The translations under genes were made by a program, and so were the position numbers. A stretch of DNA of 30,131 bases from JADJNW01 sp033761835 (GTDB taxonomy: Bacteria > Bacteroidota > Bacteroidia > Chitinophagales > Saprospiraceae), in assembly GCA_033761835.1 (NCBI GenBank), contig JANRME010000037.1, positions 1 to 30,131 of the forward strand, read 5' to 3'. Positions 8,598 to 15,655 of the stretch are shown here, in pieces. Within the stretch, counting starts at the first letter, position 1. The number at the start of each line of letters is the position of its first letter. The notes beneath the pieces were generated by a model. The model worked only from the letters and a program-made list of their open reading frames with translations. It made no database searches and was not told the origin of the DNA.

Positions 8598-9059
8598 ATG
8601 AAATTCTACTACTCCGACCTTCGCAATATTTTGAGAATGGCCCTCGTGCTTTTAAGCATTGGCTTTCTTTCTTATATGATTTTACCCAAGCATTATTTCC
8701 TACCAAAGCCGGCTTGTCAGAATACGGACACAATCTTATCAGAAGAGGCAATGGAAAGCGCTGTTTATCAAGATCGGGTGTTGGAAATTTTAAATGAATC
8801 AAAGCCAGAAGATTTTCGTTATTTTTTCAAAACGTTTTTGCATGAAAATCAAAATACGTATTTGATTGTAAACCTGCGTAATGCGGATCATTGTTTTGAT
8901 GTAAAAATGCGGATCAGTAATAATGAAAAACTCAAGGATATGCAAAATACTAAGGGAAAGGGCTATCCCGAAGAGTTATTTGGCGTGATTTGGAAAATCC
9001 AAAAGCAAAGCGCAGGTGCGGACATCATTTTTCTGGATATGCATCGGATAATCGATTGA
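8598..9059 (+). CDS. Small membrane-anchored protein of unknown function
   Basis: The product has 153 residues from the ATG at 8598 (MKFYYSDLRNIL...). The frame also extends upstream from a TTG, but that adds a basic 20-residue stretch with no support. A single hydrophobic segment (MALVLLSIGFLSYMIL, about 14-29) anchors the protein, and the remaining 120 residues would be periplasmic (positive residues precede the segment). The soluble part is charged, mixed alpha/beta by eye, with Cys near 40 and Cys in 'ADHCFDVKM'. I do not recognise the family. It lies 112 bp upstream of an ABC permease in the same direction, so it could be an accessory subunit, but this is only inferred from position. Confidence 0.6.
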   Translation: MKFYYSDLRNILRMALVLLSIGFLSYMILPKHYFLPKPACQNTDTILSEEAMESAVYQDRVLEILNESKPEDFRYFFKTFLHENQNTYLIVNLRNADHCFDVKMRISNNEKLKDMQNTKGKGYPEELFGVIWKIQKQSAGADIIFLDMHRIID

Positions 9060-9171
9060 TTTACTTAGTCTAATCATTTCCCGAATCCATCGAAAAAGCT
9101 ACCCATTATTCAACGAAGCACTGTTCCTTTAAACTGCAATTTTGCATGATTGAGAAAAACAGCACGGGATT

Positions 9172-10392
9172 ATGTTGAAAAAACTTCGCTTCTCATTTGC
9201 GCAAGCACTTGATAGCATTCGCTCCAATTTCTTTCACACTTTTTTGTCTATTCTGGGCATTGTGATTGGCGTGGCGGCCTTAGTGTCTATTTTGTCGCTG
9301 ATTGATGGCATGGAAAAATATGCCCGCGAACAAATCAGTAGTACAACGGATTTAAAAAATATCATGATTCGCTCCGAAACATATAAAATGGTAAATAATG
9401 TGCGGATCAAAAAAGATACTTTTTCTTATCTTAATTACATGGCACTAAATAAAATACAAGAAACTTTAAAAGATAAAGCTATTGCTTATATCGTTTCTCA
9501 GCAAGCTAATGAACTCAAAGTGCAAGATAAAACCATCGGAGCGATGGTGAGCGCCATTGCGCCTGCTATTCCAGAGAGAGAAGAGTTATCGGTAGGACGA
9601 AATTTTTCTAAGGAAGATTTTACCAACAAAGCAAACGTTGCGATTATAGATTATGAATTAGCTAAGCAAATGACCGAAGATAAAAATTATTCTAAATTAT
9701 TGAATAAGAAGATACAATATAATAGATCGGATTTTAATATTATAGGGGTACTAAAAGAAAGTAACGATCCCGCTCCCAATTTATTTATTCCGATCATTCA
9801 TGTGCCTGAAGATATTTTAAGGCAGTCCCCGCCGATGTGTTTGGTGAATGTCCATGCTGTAGAAAATGTACCGACGATTAAAAAAGAATTAGAAGATTGG
9901 TTTGCAATGGAATATCCAAATGGAAAAGAAGATTTCCAATTGGTGACAAATGAATTTCGGGTAGATCAAGTGGCCAAAGGCTTTTTGCTATTCAGAATTG
10001 TAATGGGCTTGATCGTTGGCATTTCCGTCTTGGTGGGCGGCATCGGGGTGATGAATGTATTGCTTATTTCGGTAACAGAAAGAACCCCGGAAATCGGCTT
10101 GCGCAAAGCCCTCGGCGCGAATCGGCGTGATATTATGCAGTTATTTTTATCAGAATCCATTACTATTTCATTATTTGGAAGTTTATTGGGATTAATATTT
10201 GGCATTTTATTTACAATGATCGCCATTCCTATCGTCAAAGCCCTAACAGATGCGCCTTTTCAGGCGGCTTATACTTGGAATACGCTTGGCATTATCACAA
10301 TTATAGCCATTTTGATTGGTGTGATTTTTGGTACGTACCCTGCTATGAAAGCGGCGCGACTCGACCCCGTGGAAGCGATACGGCGCGAGTAA
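9172..10392 (+). CDS. MacB/FtsX-type ABC transporter permease
   Basis: The 406-residue protein has the standard architecture. The first transmembrane helix follows 'ALDSIRSNFFHTFLSILGIVIGVAALVSI' in pieces (about 12-43). A large periplasmic MacB_PCD-type domain spans about 45-260. Three C-terminal helices of an FtsX domain contain the conserved signature GGIGVMNVLLISVTERT, then EIGLRKALGA and the final PAMKAARLDPVEAIRRE. The family couples cytosolic ATP hydrolysis to mechanotransmission in the periplasm, as in MacB macrolide/peptide export or LolCE-like lipoprotein release. The periplasmic domain lacks features that would point to LolC/E. There is no ATP-binding subunit or HlyD-like adaptor in this window, so the partner ATPase must be elsewhere. 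Start: ATG 9172. Confidence 0.85.
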   Translation: MLKKLRFSFAQALDSIRSNFFHTFLSILGIVIGVAALVSILSLIDGMEKYAREQISSTTDLKNIMIRSETYKMVNNVRIKKDTFSYLNYMALNKIQETLKDKAIAYIVSQQANELKVQDKTIGAMVSAIAPAIPEREELSVGRNFSKEDFTNKANVAIIDYELAKQMTEDKNYSKLLNKKIQYNRSDFNIIGVLKESNDPAPNLFIPIIHVPEDILRQSPPMCLVNVHAVENVPTIKKELEDWFAMEYPNGKEDFQLVTNEFRVDQVAKGFLLFRIVMGLIVGISVLVGGIGVMNVLLISVTERTPEIGLRKALGANRRDIMQLFLSESITISLFGSLLGLIFGILFTMIAIPIVKALTDAPFQAAYTWNTLGIITIIAILIGVIFGTYPAMKAARLDPVEAIRRE

Positions 10393-10413
10393 TGGAGCTA
10401 ATGATTCTTCCTT

Positions 10414-10665
10414 CCTACTTAAAGCGTCAGTTGATATGCGCAGAGCTACTTTTTGGATGCTCCGAGATACCTCTTCGACCCATTAAGAATCGAGTTGGAC
10501 TCTTTGAGGATCAAATTAGGTTTTCTGAGCATCCAATTACACTCTTTTAGCACCCAATTCGATTCTTTTAGAATCGAACGCCACTCTTTGAGAATCGAGT
10601 TTGACTCTTTTAGAACCCAATTACACGCTTTGAGATACCATTTTCTCTCATAAGGAATCCAAGCC
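10414..10665. repeat. Imperfect 21-bp tandem repeat array (heptad-coding but without ATG)
   Basis: Nine contiguous 21-bp units are clear from 10456 to 10644, with one or two decayed units on either side. The core of the unit is SACTCTTTTAGAATC followed by a variable SAATTN tail. AG at unit positions 10-11 and C at position 15 are the same in all nine. Because the unit is a multiple of three, the plus frame (10453-10653) reads as heptads such as FDSFRIE, LDSLRIK and LHSFSTQ, but the only available start is TTG. The minus strand is also open in one frame, with heptads such as SILKESN. Divergence is spread over all codon positions. I favour a non-coding repeat rather than a gene. The array lies between the ABC permease and amidohydrolase genes. 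Confidence 0.8.
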
Positions 10666-10768
10666 GAAGCTTTATCCTCCTTGATCGTTTATTTTCAATT
10701 CCTTATCATGAAAAGATGATATGAATTGGTGCTTATTATTAAATTCGTTTATAAAAACACTGAAACCC

Positions 10769-10858
10769 ATGCTCCGTTTCTTCCGCAATATCCGCCGCCT
10801 GCTTGATTCGGGCATTTTAAATAAGGTCATAACGGAATATTCTATAGGGATAGGTTAA
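10769..10858 (+). pseudogene. Relic resembling the N-terminus of a DUF6090-type protein
   Basis: A 29-codon frame starts MLRFFRNIRRLLDSGILNK and ends shortly after. Many Bacteroidota membrane proteins (DUF6090-type) start with LRFFRKIR followed by a Leu-rich KFSKYLLYAIGEI.LVVIGI segment. Here the first 12 residues fit well, the middle is degenerate and the frame stops before the transmembrane segment. I infer a decayed copy. Similarity to the family is from memory of the pattern and was not computed. The rest of 10666-10974 is A/T-rich DNA with no recognised gene. Confidence 0.4.
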
Positions 10859-10974
10859 AAAATAAAGGCGAAACCCCATGCTATACCAATCTTTCCTTAG
10901 CTTTATCTTCACAAAATAAGGGATGAATTCGGATTTGTCCTTTGTCTAATCGCTAAAACACTAATCAAATAAGC

Positions 10975-12684
10975 ATGACGAAGAAATTCTTATGGCTACT
11001 GCTGGCGACGCTCATATTTGGCTGCCAGCCTAAGGAAAAAGACACCGCTGATGTCGTTTTTATCAACGGGAATATTTATACCGTCAACACGGAACAGCCT
11101 CGCGCCGAGGCAATTGCAGTAAAAGACGGTCGCATTCTGGCAATCGGTGCAAATGCGGATATTGAAAAGCTCAAGGATGAAAACACCGAAGTGATTGATT
11201 TGCAAGGCCAATTTGCAATGCCGGGCTTCATCGAAGGGCATGGGCATTTCTCTGGTTTGGGGCAAAGCTTGATGAATTTGAATTTTCTCAAATCGCGCAG
11301 CTGGGAAGAGATTGTAAAAATGGTGGAAGAAAAAGCAAAAACCGCTAAGCCTGGCGAATGGATCGTAGGGCGCGGCTGGCATCAGGAAAAATGGGAAAAC
11401 TCACCTGATAAACAAGTATTGGGCTATCCTTATCACGATGAATTGAGTCATGTATCGCCCAATAATCCGGTGCTGCTGCGGCACGCTAGTGGTCACGGAC
11501 TCTTTGCGAATAAAAAAGCGATGGAATTGGCAGGGATTACTGCCGAAACACCCAATCCTTCGGGTGGAGAAATCGTGCGTGACTCGCGCGGAGAAGCCAT
11601 CGGTGTATTTGAAGAGCGCGCAATGGGCTTGGTAACAGCGGCTTATGCGATGTACCGTGATAGCTTATCGCAAGAAGCACTCAAAGAAGAATGGCTCAAA
11701 GGTATTGAATTGGCACAGCAAGAATGTCTGGCAAAAGGGATTACCTCTTTTCAGGATGCTGGATCTTCTCAAGAAGAAGTAAAATGGTACACAGAATTGG
11801 CAGAACAAGGTAAATTTGATCTTCGGCTTTGGGCGATGATTCGTCATCGTTATCCAGACATCAAGGATAAACTGGCCGGCTTGCCCATTATTGACGCGGG
11901 CGATGGCTTTTTCACTTGTCGGGCTATCAAATCGGAAGTGGATGGTGCTTTAGGCTCTTACGGTGCGTGGTTATTGGCTTCTTACGATGATAAACGCGAT
12001 TTTGTCGGTCAGAATACCACCAAAGTAGAAGATGTGGAAGCGATTGCCAAACTCTGTATGGATAATGGTTTGCAGCTCTGCGTACACGCTATTGGCGACC
12101 GTGCGAACCGAGAGGTATTGAATATTATGGAAAAAGAATTCCAAGCCAATCCCAATAAAAAAGATGTACGCTGGCGCATTGAGCATTCACAACATATTGA
12201 TCTGGCGGACATCCCGCGCTTTGCAAAGTTGGGCGTGATCGCTGCTATGCAAGGCATTCATTGCACTTCGGATGCACCATTTGTCGTAAAACGCCTCGGC
12301 GAACAACGCGCGCGTGAAGGCGCTTATCCCTGGCGTAGTTTGCTGGATGCTGGAGCGATAGTGACGAATGGCACGGATGCACCTGTGGAAGATGTGAGCC
12401 CATTGGAAAGTTTTTATGCAACAGTCACGCGCAAGCGATTCTCGCCGCCGATTATGGAATTTTTTCCGGAGCAAAAAATGACCCGCGAAGAAGGAATTAA
12501 ATCTTATACTTGGTCGTGCGCATATTCTGCTTTTGAAGAACAAGACAAAGGCTCGCTGGAAATTGGCAAATTCGCAGATATTGTAGTGTTATCAAAGGAT
12601 TTGGTCACTTGCTCCGAAGAAGAAATTTTGCAAACCGAGGTATTAATGACGATTGTGAGCGGAAAAGTGAAATATAAAAAATAG
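10975..12684 (+). CDS. Lipoprotein amidohydrolase (YtcJ/Amidohydro_3 family)
   Basis: The product has 569 residues. A lipoprotein signal peptide (MTKKFLWLLLATLIFGC) places the lipidated Cys at 17. The mature part begins with the urease-type beta-sandwich segment (VVFINGNIYTVN... AIAVKDGRILAIG). The metal-binding motif PGFIEGHGHF follows, with His89 and His91. Further conserved elements are RGWHQEKW, DGALGSYGAW, CVHAIGDRANREVL, RIEHSQHI and TNGTDAPVEDVSPL. Together these identify the YtcJ-like amidohydrolase group, which is metal-dependent and probably hydrolyses amide or related C-N bonds. The substrate is unknown. The lipoprotein anchor is worth noting because close relatives are often cytosolic. 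The gene appears to be transcribed alone. Confidence 0.85.
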   Translation: MTKKFLWLLLATLIFGCQPKEKDTADVVFINGNIYTVNTEQPRAEAIAVKDGRILAIGANADIEKLKDENTEVIDLQGQFAMPGFIEGHGHFSGLGQSLMNLNFLKSRSWEEIVKMVEEKAKTAKPGEWIVGRGWHQEKWENSPDKQVLGYPYHDELSHVSPNNPVLLRHASGHGLFANKKAMELAGITAETPNPSGGEIVRDSRGEAIGVFEERAMGLVTAAYAMYRDSLSQEALKEEWLKGIELAQQECLAKGITSFQDAGSSQEEVKWYTELAEQGKFDLRLWAMIRHRYPDIKDKLAGLPIIDAGDGFFTCRAIKSEVDGALGSYGAWLLASYDDKRDFVGQNTTKVEDVEAIAKLCMDNGLQLCVHAIGDRANREVLNIMEKEFQANPNKKDVRWRIEHSQHIDLADIPRFAKLGVIAAMQGIHCTSDAPFVVKRLGEQRAREGAYPWRSLLDAGAIVTNGTDAPVEDVSPLESFYATVTRKRFSPPIMEFFPEQKMTREEGIKSYTWSCAYSAFEEQDKGSLEIGKFADIVVLSKDLVTCSEEEILQTEVLMTIVSGKVKYKK

Positions 12685-12716
12685 GTTGAAATGTTGAAAA
12701 GTTGAGGCGTTGATGA
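12685..12716 (+). repeat. Four-unit 8-bp tandem repeat GTTGAnnn after a stop codon
   Basis: Directly after the TAG of the amidohydrolase gene there are four consecutive 8-bp units: GTTGAAAT, GTTGAAAA, GTTGAGGC and GTTGATGA. The third unit also forms part of the left arm of the hairpin at 12697-12737. Confidence 0.65.
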
Positions 12717-12737
12717 AAGATTAGCTCCTCAACTTTT
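12697..12737 (+). terminator. Terminator-like hairpin after the amidohydrolase gene
   Basis: AAAAGTTGAGG (12697-12707) pairs perfectly with CCTCAACTTTT (12727-12737) around a 19-nt loop. The right arm ends in four T residues, and T-rich DNA follows about 15 bp further on. It starts 13 bp after the stop codon. Confidence 0.6.
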
Positions 12738-12754
12738 GAATTATGCTTATTTTT

Positions 12755-12785
12755 TTTGTTTTTTTATAAAATTCGACTAAATTTG
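12755..12785 (+). promoter_or_regulatory. Strong-match Bacteroidota promoter for the DUF5723 gene
   Basis: TTTG at 12755-12758 and TAAATTTG at 12778-12785 are separated by 19 bp. This agrees with the Bacteroidota -33/-7 consensus (TTTG, TAnnTTTG). Transcription would start near 12792 and leave a leader of about 160 nt before the ATG at 12956. I see no riboswitch in that leader. Confidence 0.6.
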
Positions 12786-12955
12786 GTGCATCAAGTTAGT
12801 TTTGAGGCATTTCTAAAGATATTTATCTCCGCCTCAACTAATACAAAGGCTATCCTACCAAAAGTTTTCCTTAAAGAAGTTAAGACCGGAATGGTTCTTT
12901 TTGCATTCAATTGCAAAAATTAAACCCCATTTTTCATTTTTTAAACTATCATACT

Positions 12956-15115
12956 ATGTGGAAAACTACACAACCAACCGCCTGCGCGGTGAAGGTAGGC
13001 AATGCCGTATATTGCCACAACAGATTGTTTGGGCTACGAAACTTTATTTTGCTATTCTTTTTGATAGCTGTATCGTTACTCCAAGCTCAACGAAATCTGA
13101 CCCTGTATAACCTCAGCGCCGTACCGCAAGCTTTTTCACTCAATCCTGGGCGCGCGCCATTATCCAATGTTTACGTGAGCCTGCCGCTTATTGGCAATAT
13201 CAACGCGCATTACAGCAACAGCAGCTTCACTTTTGGCGATTTGATGCTAGGCGGTGATGATGATGAAAATTTTTTTGATAGTGATTTTACAGATTTCTTA
13301 GACATTCTGGATGACGAAAACCGCTTGAATCTTGATTTCAATGTGAGTTGGCTCGAATTTGGATTTCGCGTTAAGCAAAATTTTTTCAGTTTTCAAGCAA
13401 GCGACTATATTCAATTTCAGACTGATTACCCTCGTGATTTATTCTCTTTGTTGAATGATGTTTCCCAAGATACCTTCGATTTTCAAGAAAAAAGAATCTA
13501 CGAACTTGCAGGATTAGGCACTAATGGTTCACATTTCCGCTCGTATGGCTTTGGCTACACCCGCGTAATTACGCCACAACTCTCTGCTGGGGTACGCTTT
13601 AAAATCCTTTCCGGACTGGCCAATGTTTCCACCCTTAATCAAGATTTGCGGCTGGTGAATGATCTTGATAATGATTATCTTGCTATTGAAGGAAGATTCG
13701 ATGTGTTTTCTTCTGGTTTACAGATGCTTAGCGATGATCCGACAAAGTATCTTCGAGGTAGCGGCAATCGAGGTTTTGCATTAGATTTCGGTGCTAACTA
13801 TCAAGTCAACGATCAGATCGAAGTGTTTGCCAGCTTGCTAAATATGGGTAGAATTCATTGGAAAAATGATTTGACCTATAATGCAATTGCTACTGGCAGT
13901 GTAGAATTTCCAACCAATGATATTGATGAATTTGAAGCAGAATTCGACGAATTTTTGGATTCGCTGCAAAACCCGGCGGATTTGCCTTTAGCTGCTTACA
14001 AAACTCGTTTGCCTGCGATGGCTTATTTCGGAGGCAATTATTTTTTCCGGCCGAATACTTCGATAGGCGTATTGTTGAATCCTCGTTTTTATGAAGGGAA
14101 TACCGATTGGGCATTTTCATTGGGTTTGCAACATCGCGTGGGCAAGTTTTTGCAAGCTGCCATTAATTATTCTACTTATAATAAATCGGCATTCAATCTC
14201 GGTGCAGGGCTGGCGCTCAATGCTGGTCCATTGCAAATCTATTTTGCTTCGGATAATTTTTTACCAATTTTCAACCTGGAGAAAGCCAAAAATGCGCAGT
14301 TCAATGCTGGAGTCAACCTCGCGTTTGGACGCGTCACGCGCGAGGAACAATTGGCGTTCTGGCAAGATTCTATTGGGGTAGCAGAAGATTTTCCGATAGA
14401 GGAAGCAGCAAAGGATACAAAACCTTCGCAAGAAATCAGAAAGCCTGAAAAACAAGTCAAAACCAACCGCGCCAATGCCGAAGAAACAAGCGAAACCCCT
14501 GTCACTCCTGTCCCAACTGTAACAGAAGAACTCAAACCTTACTTGGCTTTTATCGGCACAGCTCGCAACGCGGAAACCGGCGCAGTGGTAAGCGGCGTGA
14601 GCATAGAAGTCTATCGCTCGGTGACGGGTGGTGGCGAAGAACTTGCCCTTATTAACAGTTTTTTGGATGGCAATATCAAAGCAACTTTACAGCGCAGCAA
14701 GGATTATCGAATTGTCGTGAAGAAACCTGGATTTGCTGATCGTGAAATCCGCATCGGCGCTGCTGATATGTTGGGTAAAAATGAAGTGAAAAAAGAGGTG
14801 GTTTTATCGGTAGCAACGGCACAGGAGCAGCCAGAAAAACCAAAAGAAACGCCTACTACGCCAAAACCTACGCCTCCAGTAACGTCCGAAAAAGCAAACA
14901 AAATCGAAGAATCGCAGGCAAAAATGGAAACCTACAAAGTGTTGTATGTCATTAATTTGCAAACTGAACCCAATACCAGTGCGCGTTCGCTTTTCCGATT
15001 ACAAAAAGGCAATCGCGTGCAAATTTTAGAAAAAACCAATGCCAGTTGGTGGAAGGTACAATATCTTTCGCGGGTTGGGTACGTGCAGGCGAGTGCTTTG
15101 GAAAAAGTGGAGTAG
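12956..15115 (+). CDS. DUF5723-type outer-membrane protein with C-terminal SH3 domain
   Basis: The protein has 719 residues from the ATG at 12956; an upstream TTG in the same frame is rejected. The signal peptide has an unusually long N-region of about 28 residues before LRNFILLFFLIAVSLLQAQ. The mature start (NLTLYNLSAVPQAFSLNPGR) is the characteristic beginning of DUF5723. The section to about 455 alternates in beta strands as in a barrel (GVRFKILSGLANVST, FALDFGANYQV, GVLLNPRFYEG). After a Lys/Glu/Thr linker comes a carboxypeptidase-regulatory/CNA-B-like fold (about 525-605), then a second Pro/Thr linker, then a bacterial SH3 domain (about 658-719) with SWWKVQYLSRVGYVQA. DUF5723 proteins are Bacteroidota outer-membrane proteins of unknown function. 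The two added domains suggest contact with peptidoglycan or another periplasmic partner. Confidence 0.8.
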   Translation: MWKTTQPTACAVKVGNAVYCHNRLFGLRNFILLFFLIAVSLLQAQRNLTLYNLSAVPQAFSLNPGRAPLSNVYVSLPLIGNINAHYSNSSFTFGDLMLGGDDDENFFDSDFTDFLDILDDENRLNLDFNVSWLEFGFRVKQNFFSFQASDYIQFQTDYPRDLFSLLNDVSQDTFDFQEKRIYELAGLGTNGSHFRSYGFGYTRVITPQLSAGVRFKILSGLANVSTLNQDLRLVNDLDNDYLAIEGRFDVFSSGLQMLSDDPTKYLRGSGNRGFALDFGANYQVNDQIEVFASLLNMGRIHWKNDLTYNAIATGSVEFPTNDIDEFEAEFDEFLDSLQNPADLPLAAYKTRLPAMAYFGGNYFFRPNTSIGVLLNPRFYEGNTDWAFSLGLQHRVGKFLQAAINYSTYNKSAFNLGAGLALNAGPLQIYFASDNFLPIFNLEKAKNAQFNAGVNLAFGRVTREEQLAFWQDSIGVAEDFPIEEAAKDTKPSQEIRKPEKQVKTNRANAEETSETPVTPVPTVTEELKPYLAFIGTARNAETGAVVSGVSIEVYRSVTGGGEELALINSFLDGNIKATLQRSKDYRIVVKKPGFADREIRIGAADMLGKNEVKKEVVLSVATAQEQPEKPKETPTTPKPTPPVTSEKANKIEESQAKMETYKVLYVINLQTEPNTSARSLFRLQKGNRVQILEKTNASWWKVQYLSRVGYVQASALEKVE

Positions 15116-15119
15116 GTTT

Positions 15120-15153
15120 AAAGTGTCCTACGGGTTGGGCCGTAGGACACTTT
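15120..15153 (+). terminator. Terminator-like hairpin after the DUF5723 gene
   Basis: A perfect 14-bp stem, AAAGTGTCCTACGG (15120-15133) with its complement at 15140-15153, has a 6-nt loop (GTTGGG). It starts 4 bp after the stop codon. The T-run after the stem is only TTTC, so termination may be partial. Confidence 0.7.
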
Positions 15154-15165
15154 CATTATAAATCT

Positions 15166-15173
15166 TATTTTTG
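15166..15173 (+). promoter_or_regulatory. Putative -7 box for the small lipoprotein gene
   Basis: TATTTTTG fits TAnnTTTG and lies 13 bp before the ATG at 15187. No good -33 TTTG is seen at the expected distance, so this is a weak call. If real, the leader is very short. Confidence 0.3.
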
Positions 15174-15186
15174 CAAAAAAACAACC

Positions 15187-15627
15187 ATGAAAACCCATTT
15201 CATCCTTTTACTTTTTGTAACTGTATTATTCCTTTATTCTTGCGGCAATCAGCAATCAAAATCCGATAACACTGCCGCTACGCAAGAAGAGACACCTGCA
15301 ACTTCTACAGAATCGCAGGATTTGCAAGCCCTTACTGGCATATATGAATTTGGCAATGAAGCTTCCACCGGAACTTTAAACATCGAATACAAGGGCAATA
15401 ACCAAATTGTATTTCTCCTGAGTGTCGGAACAGCGAGCGGTTGCACGGGCGAAATTGATGGGGAAGCTACCTTAGGCGAAAACAAAACCGCCACTTTTTC
15501 TACCGAGAATTGCGCTTCAATTACTTTTACTTTCATTGAAAACGCGGTGGATGTTGCCGAGCAAGGATGCGATTTTTTTCATGGGATGCGATGCGGATTT
15601 GGAGGGAAGTATAGCAAAAAGATTTGA
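15187..15627 (+). CDS. Small lipoprotein of unknown function
   Basis: The 146-residue product starts at the ATG at 15187. The lipoprotein signal is MKTHFILLLFVTVLFLYSC, with lipidated Cys19. A Ser/Thr/Glu/Gln-rich linker (20-50) leads to a small beta-rich domain starting LTGIYEFGNEASTGTLNIEY. That domain holds four Cys residues (SGCTGE, ENCASI, EQGCDFF, MRCGFG) likely to form two disulfides in the periplasm. The pattern 'GxYxx......G.L.I......F.L.......C.GEI.G.A' is common to several unnamed Bacteroidota lipoproteins. No enzymatic motif is visible. It follows the DUF5723 gene after a terminator hairpin and a putative promoter, so it is probably independently expressed. Confidence 0.7.
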   Translation: MKTHFILLLFVTVLFLYSCGNQQSKSDNTAATQEETPATSTESQDLQALTGIYEFGNEASTGTLNIEYKGNNQIVFLLSVGTASGCTGEIDGEATLGENKTATFSTENCASITFTFIENAVDVAEQGCDFFHGMRCGFGGKYSKKI

Positions 15628-15655
15628 CTTTCTTTGTATTGAAGAAATGCTATAG

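Noticed and set aside
10453..10653. Possible 66-residue heptad-repeat protein
   Set aside because: It has only a TTG start, no ATG or ribosome-binding context, the minus strand is equally open, and changes between units fall at all codon positions. Treated as a repeat array.
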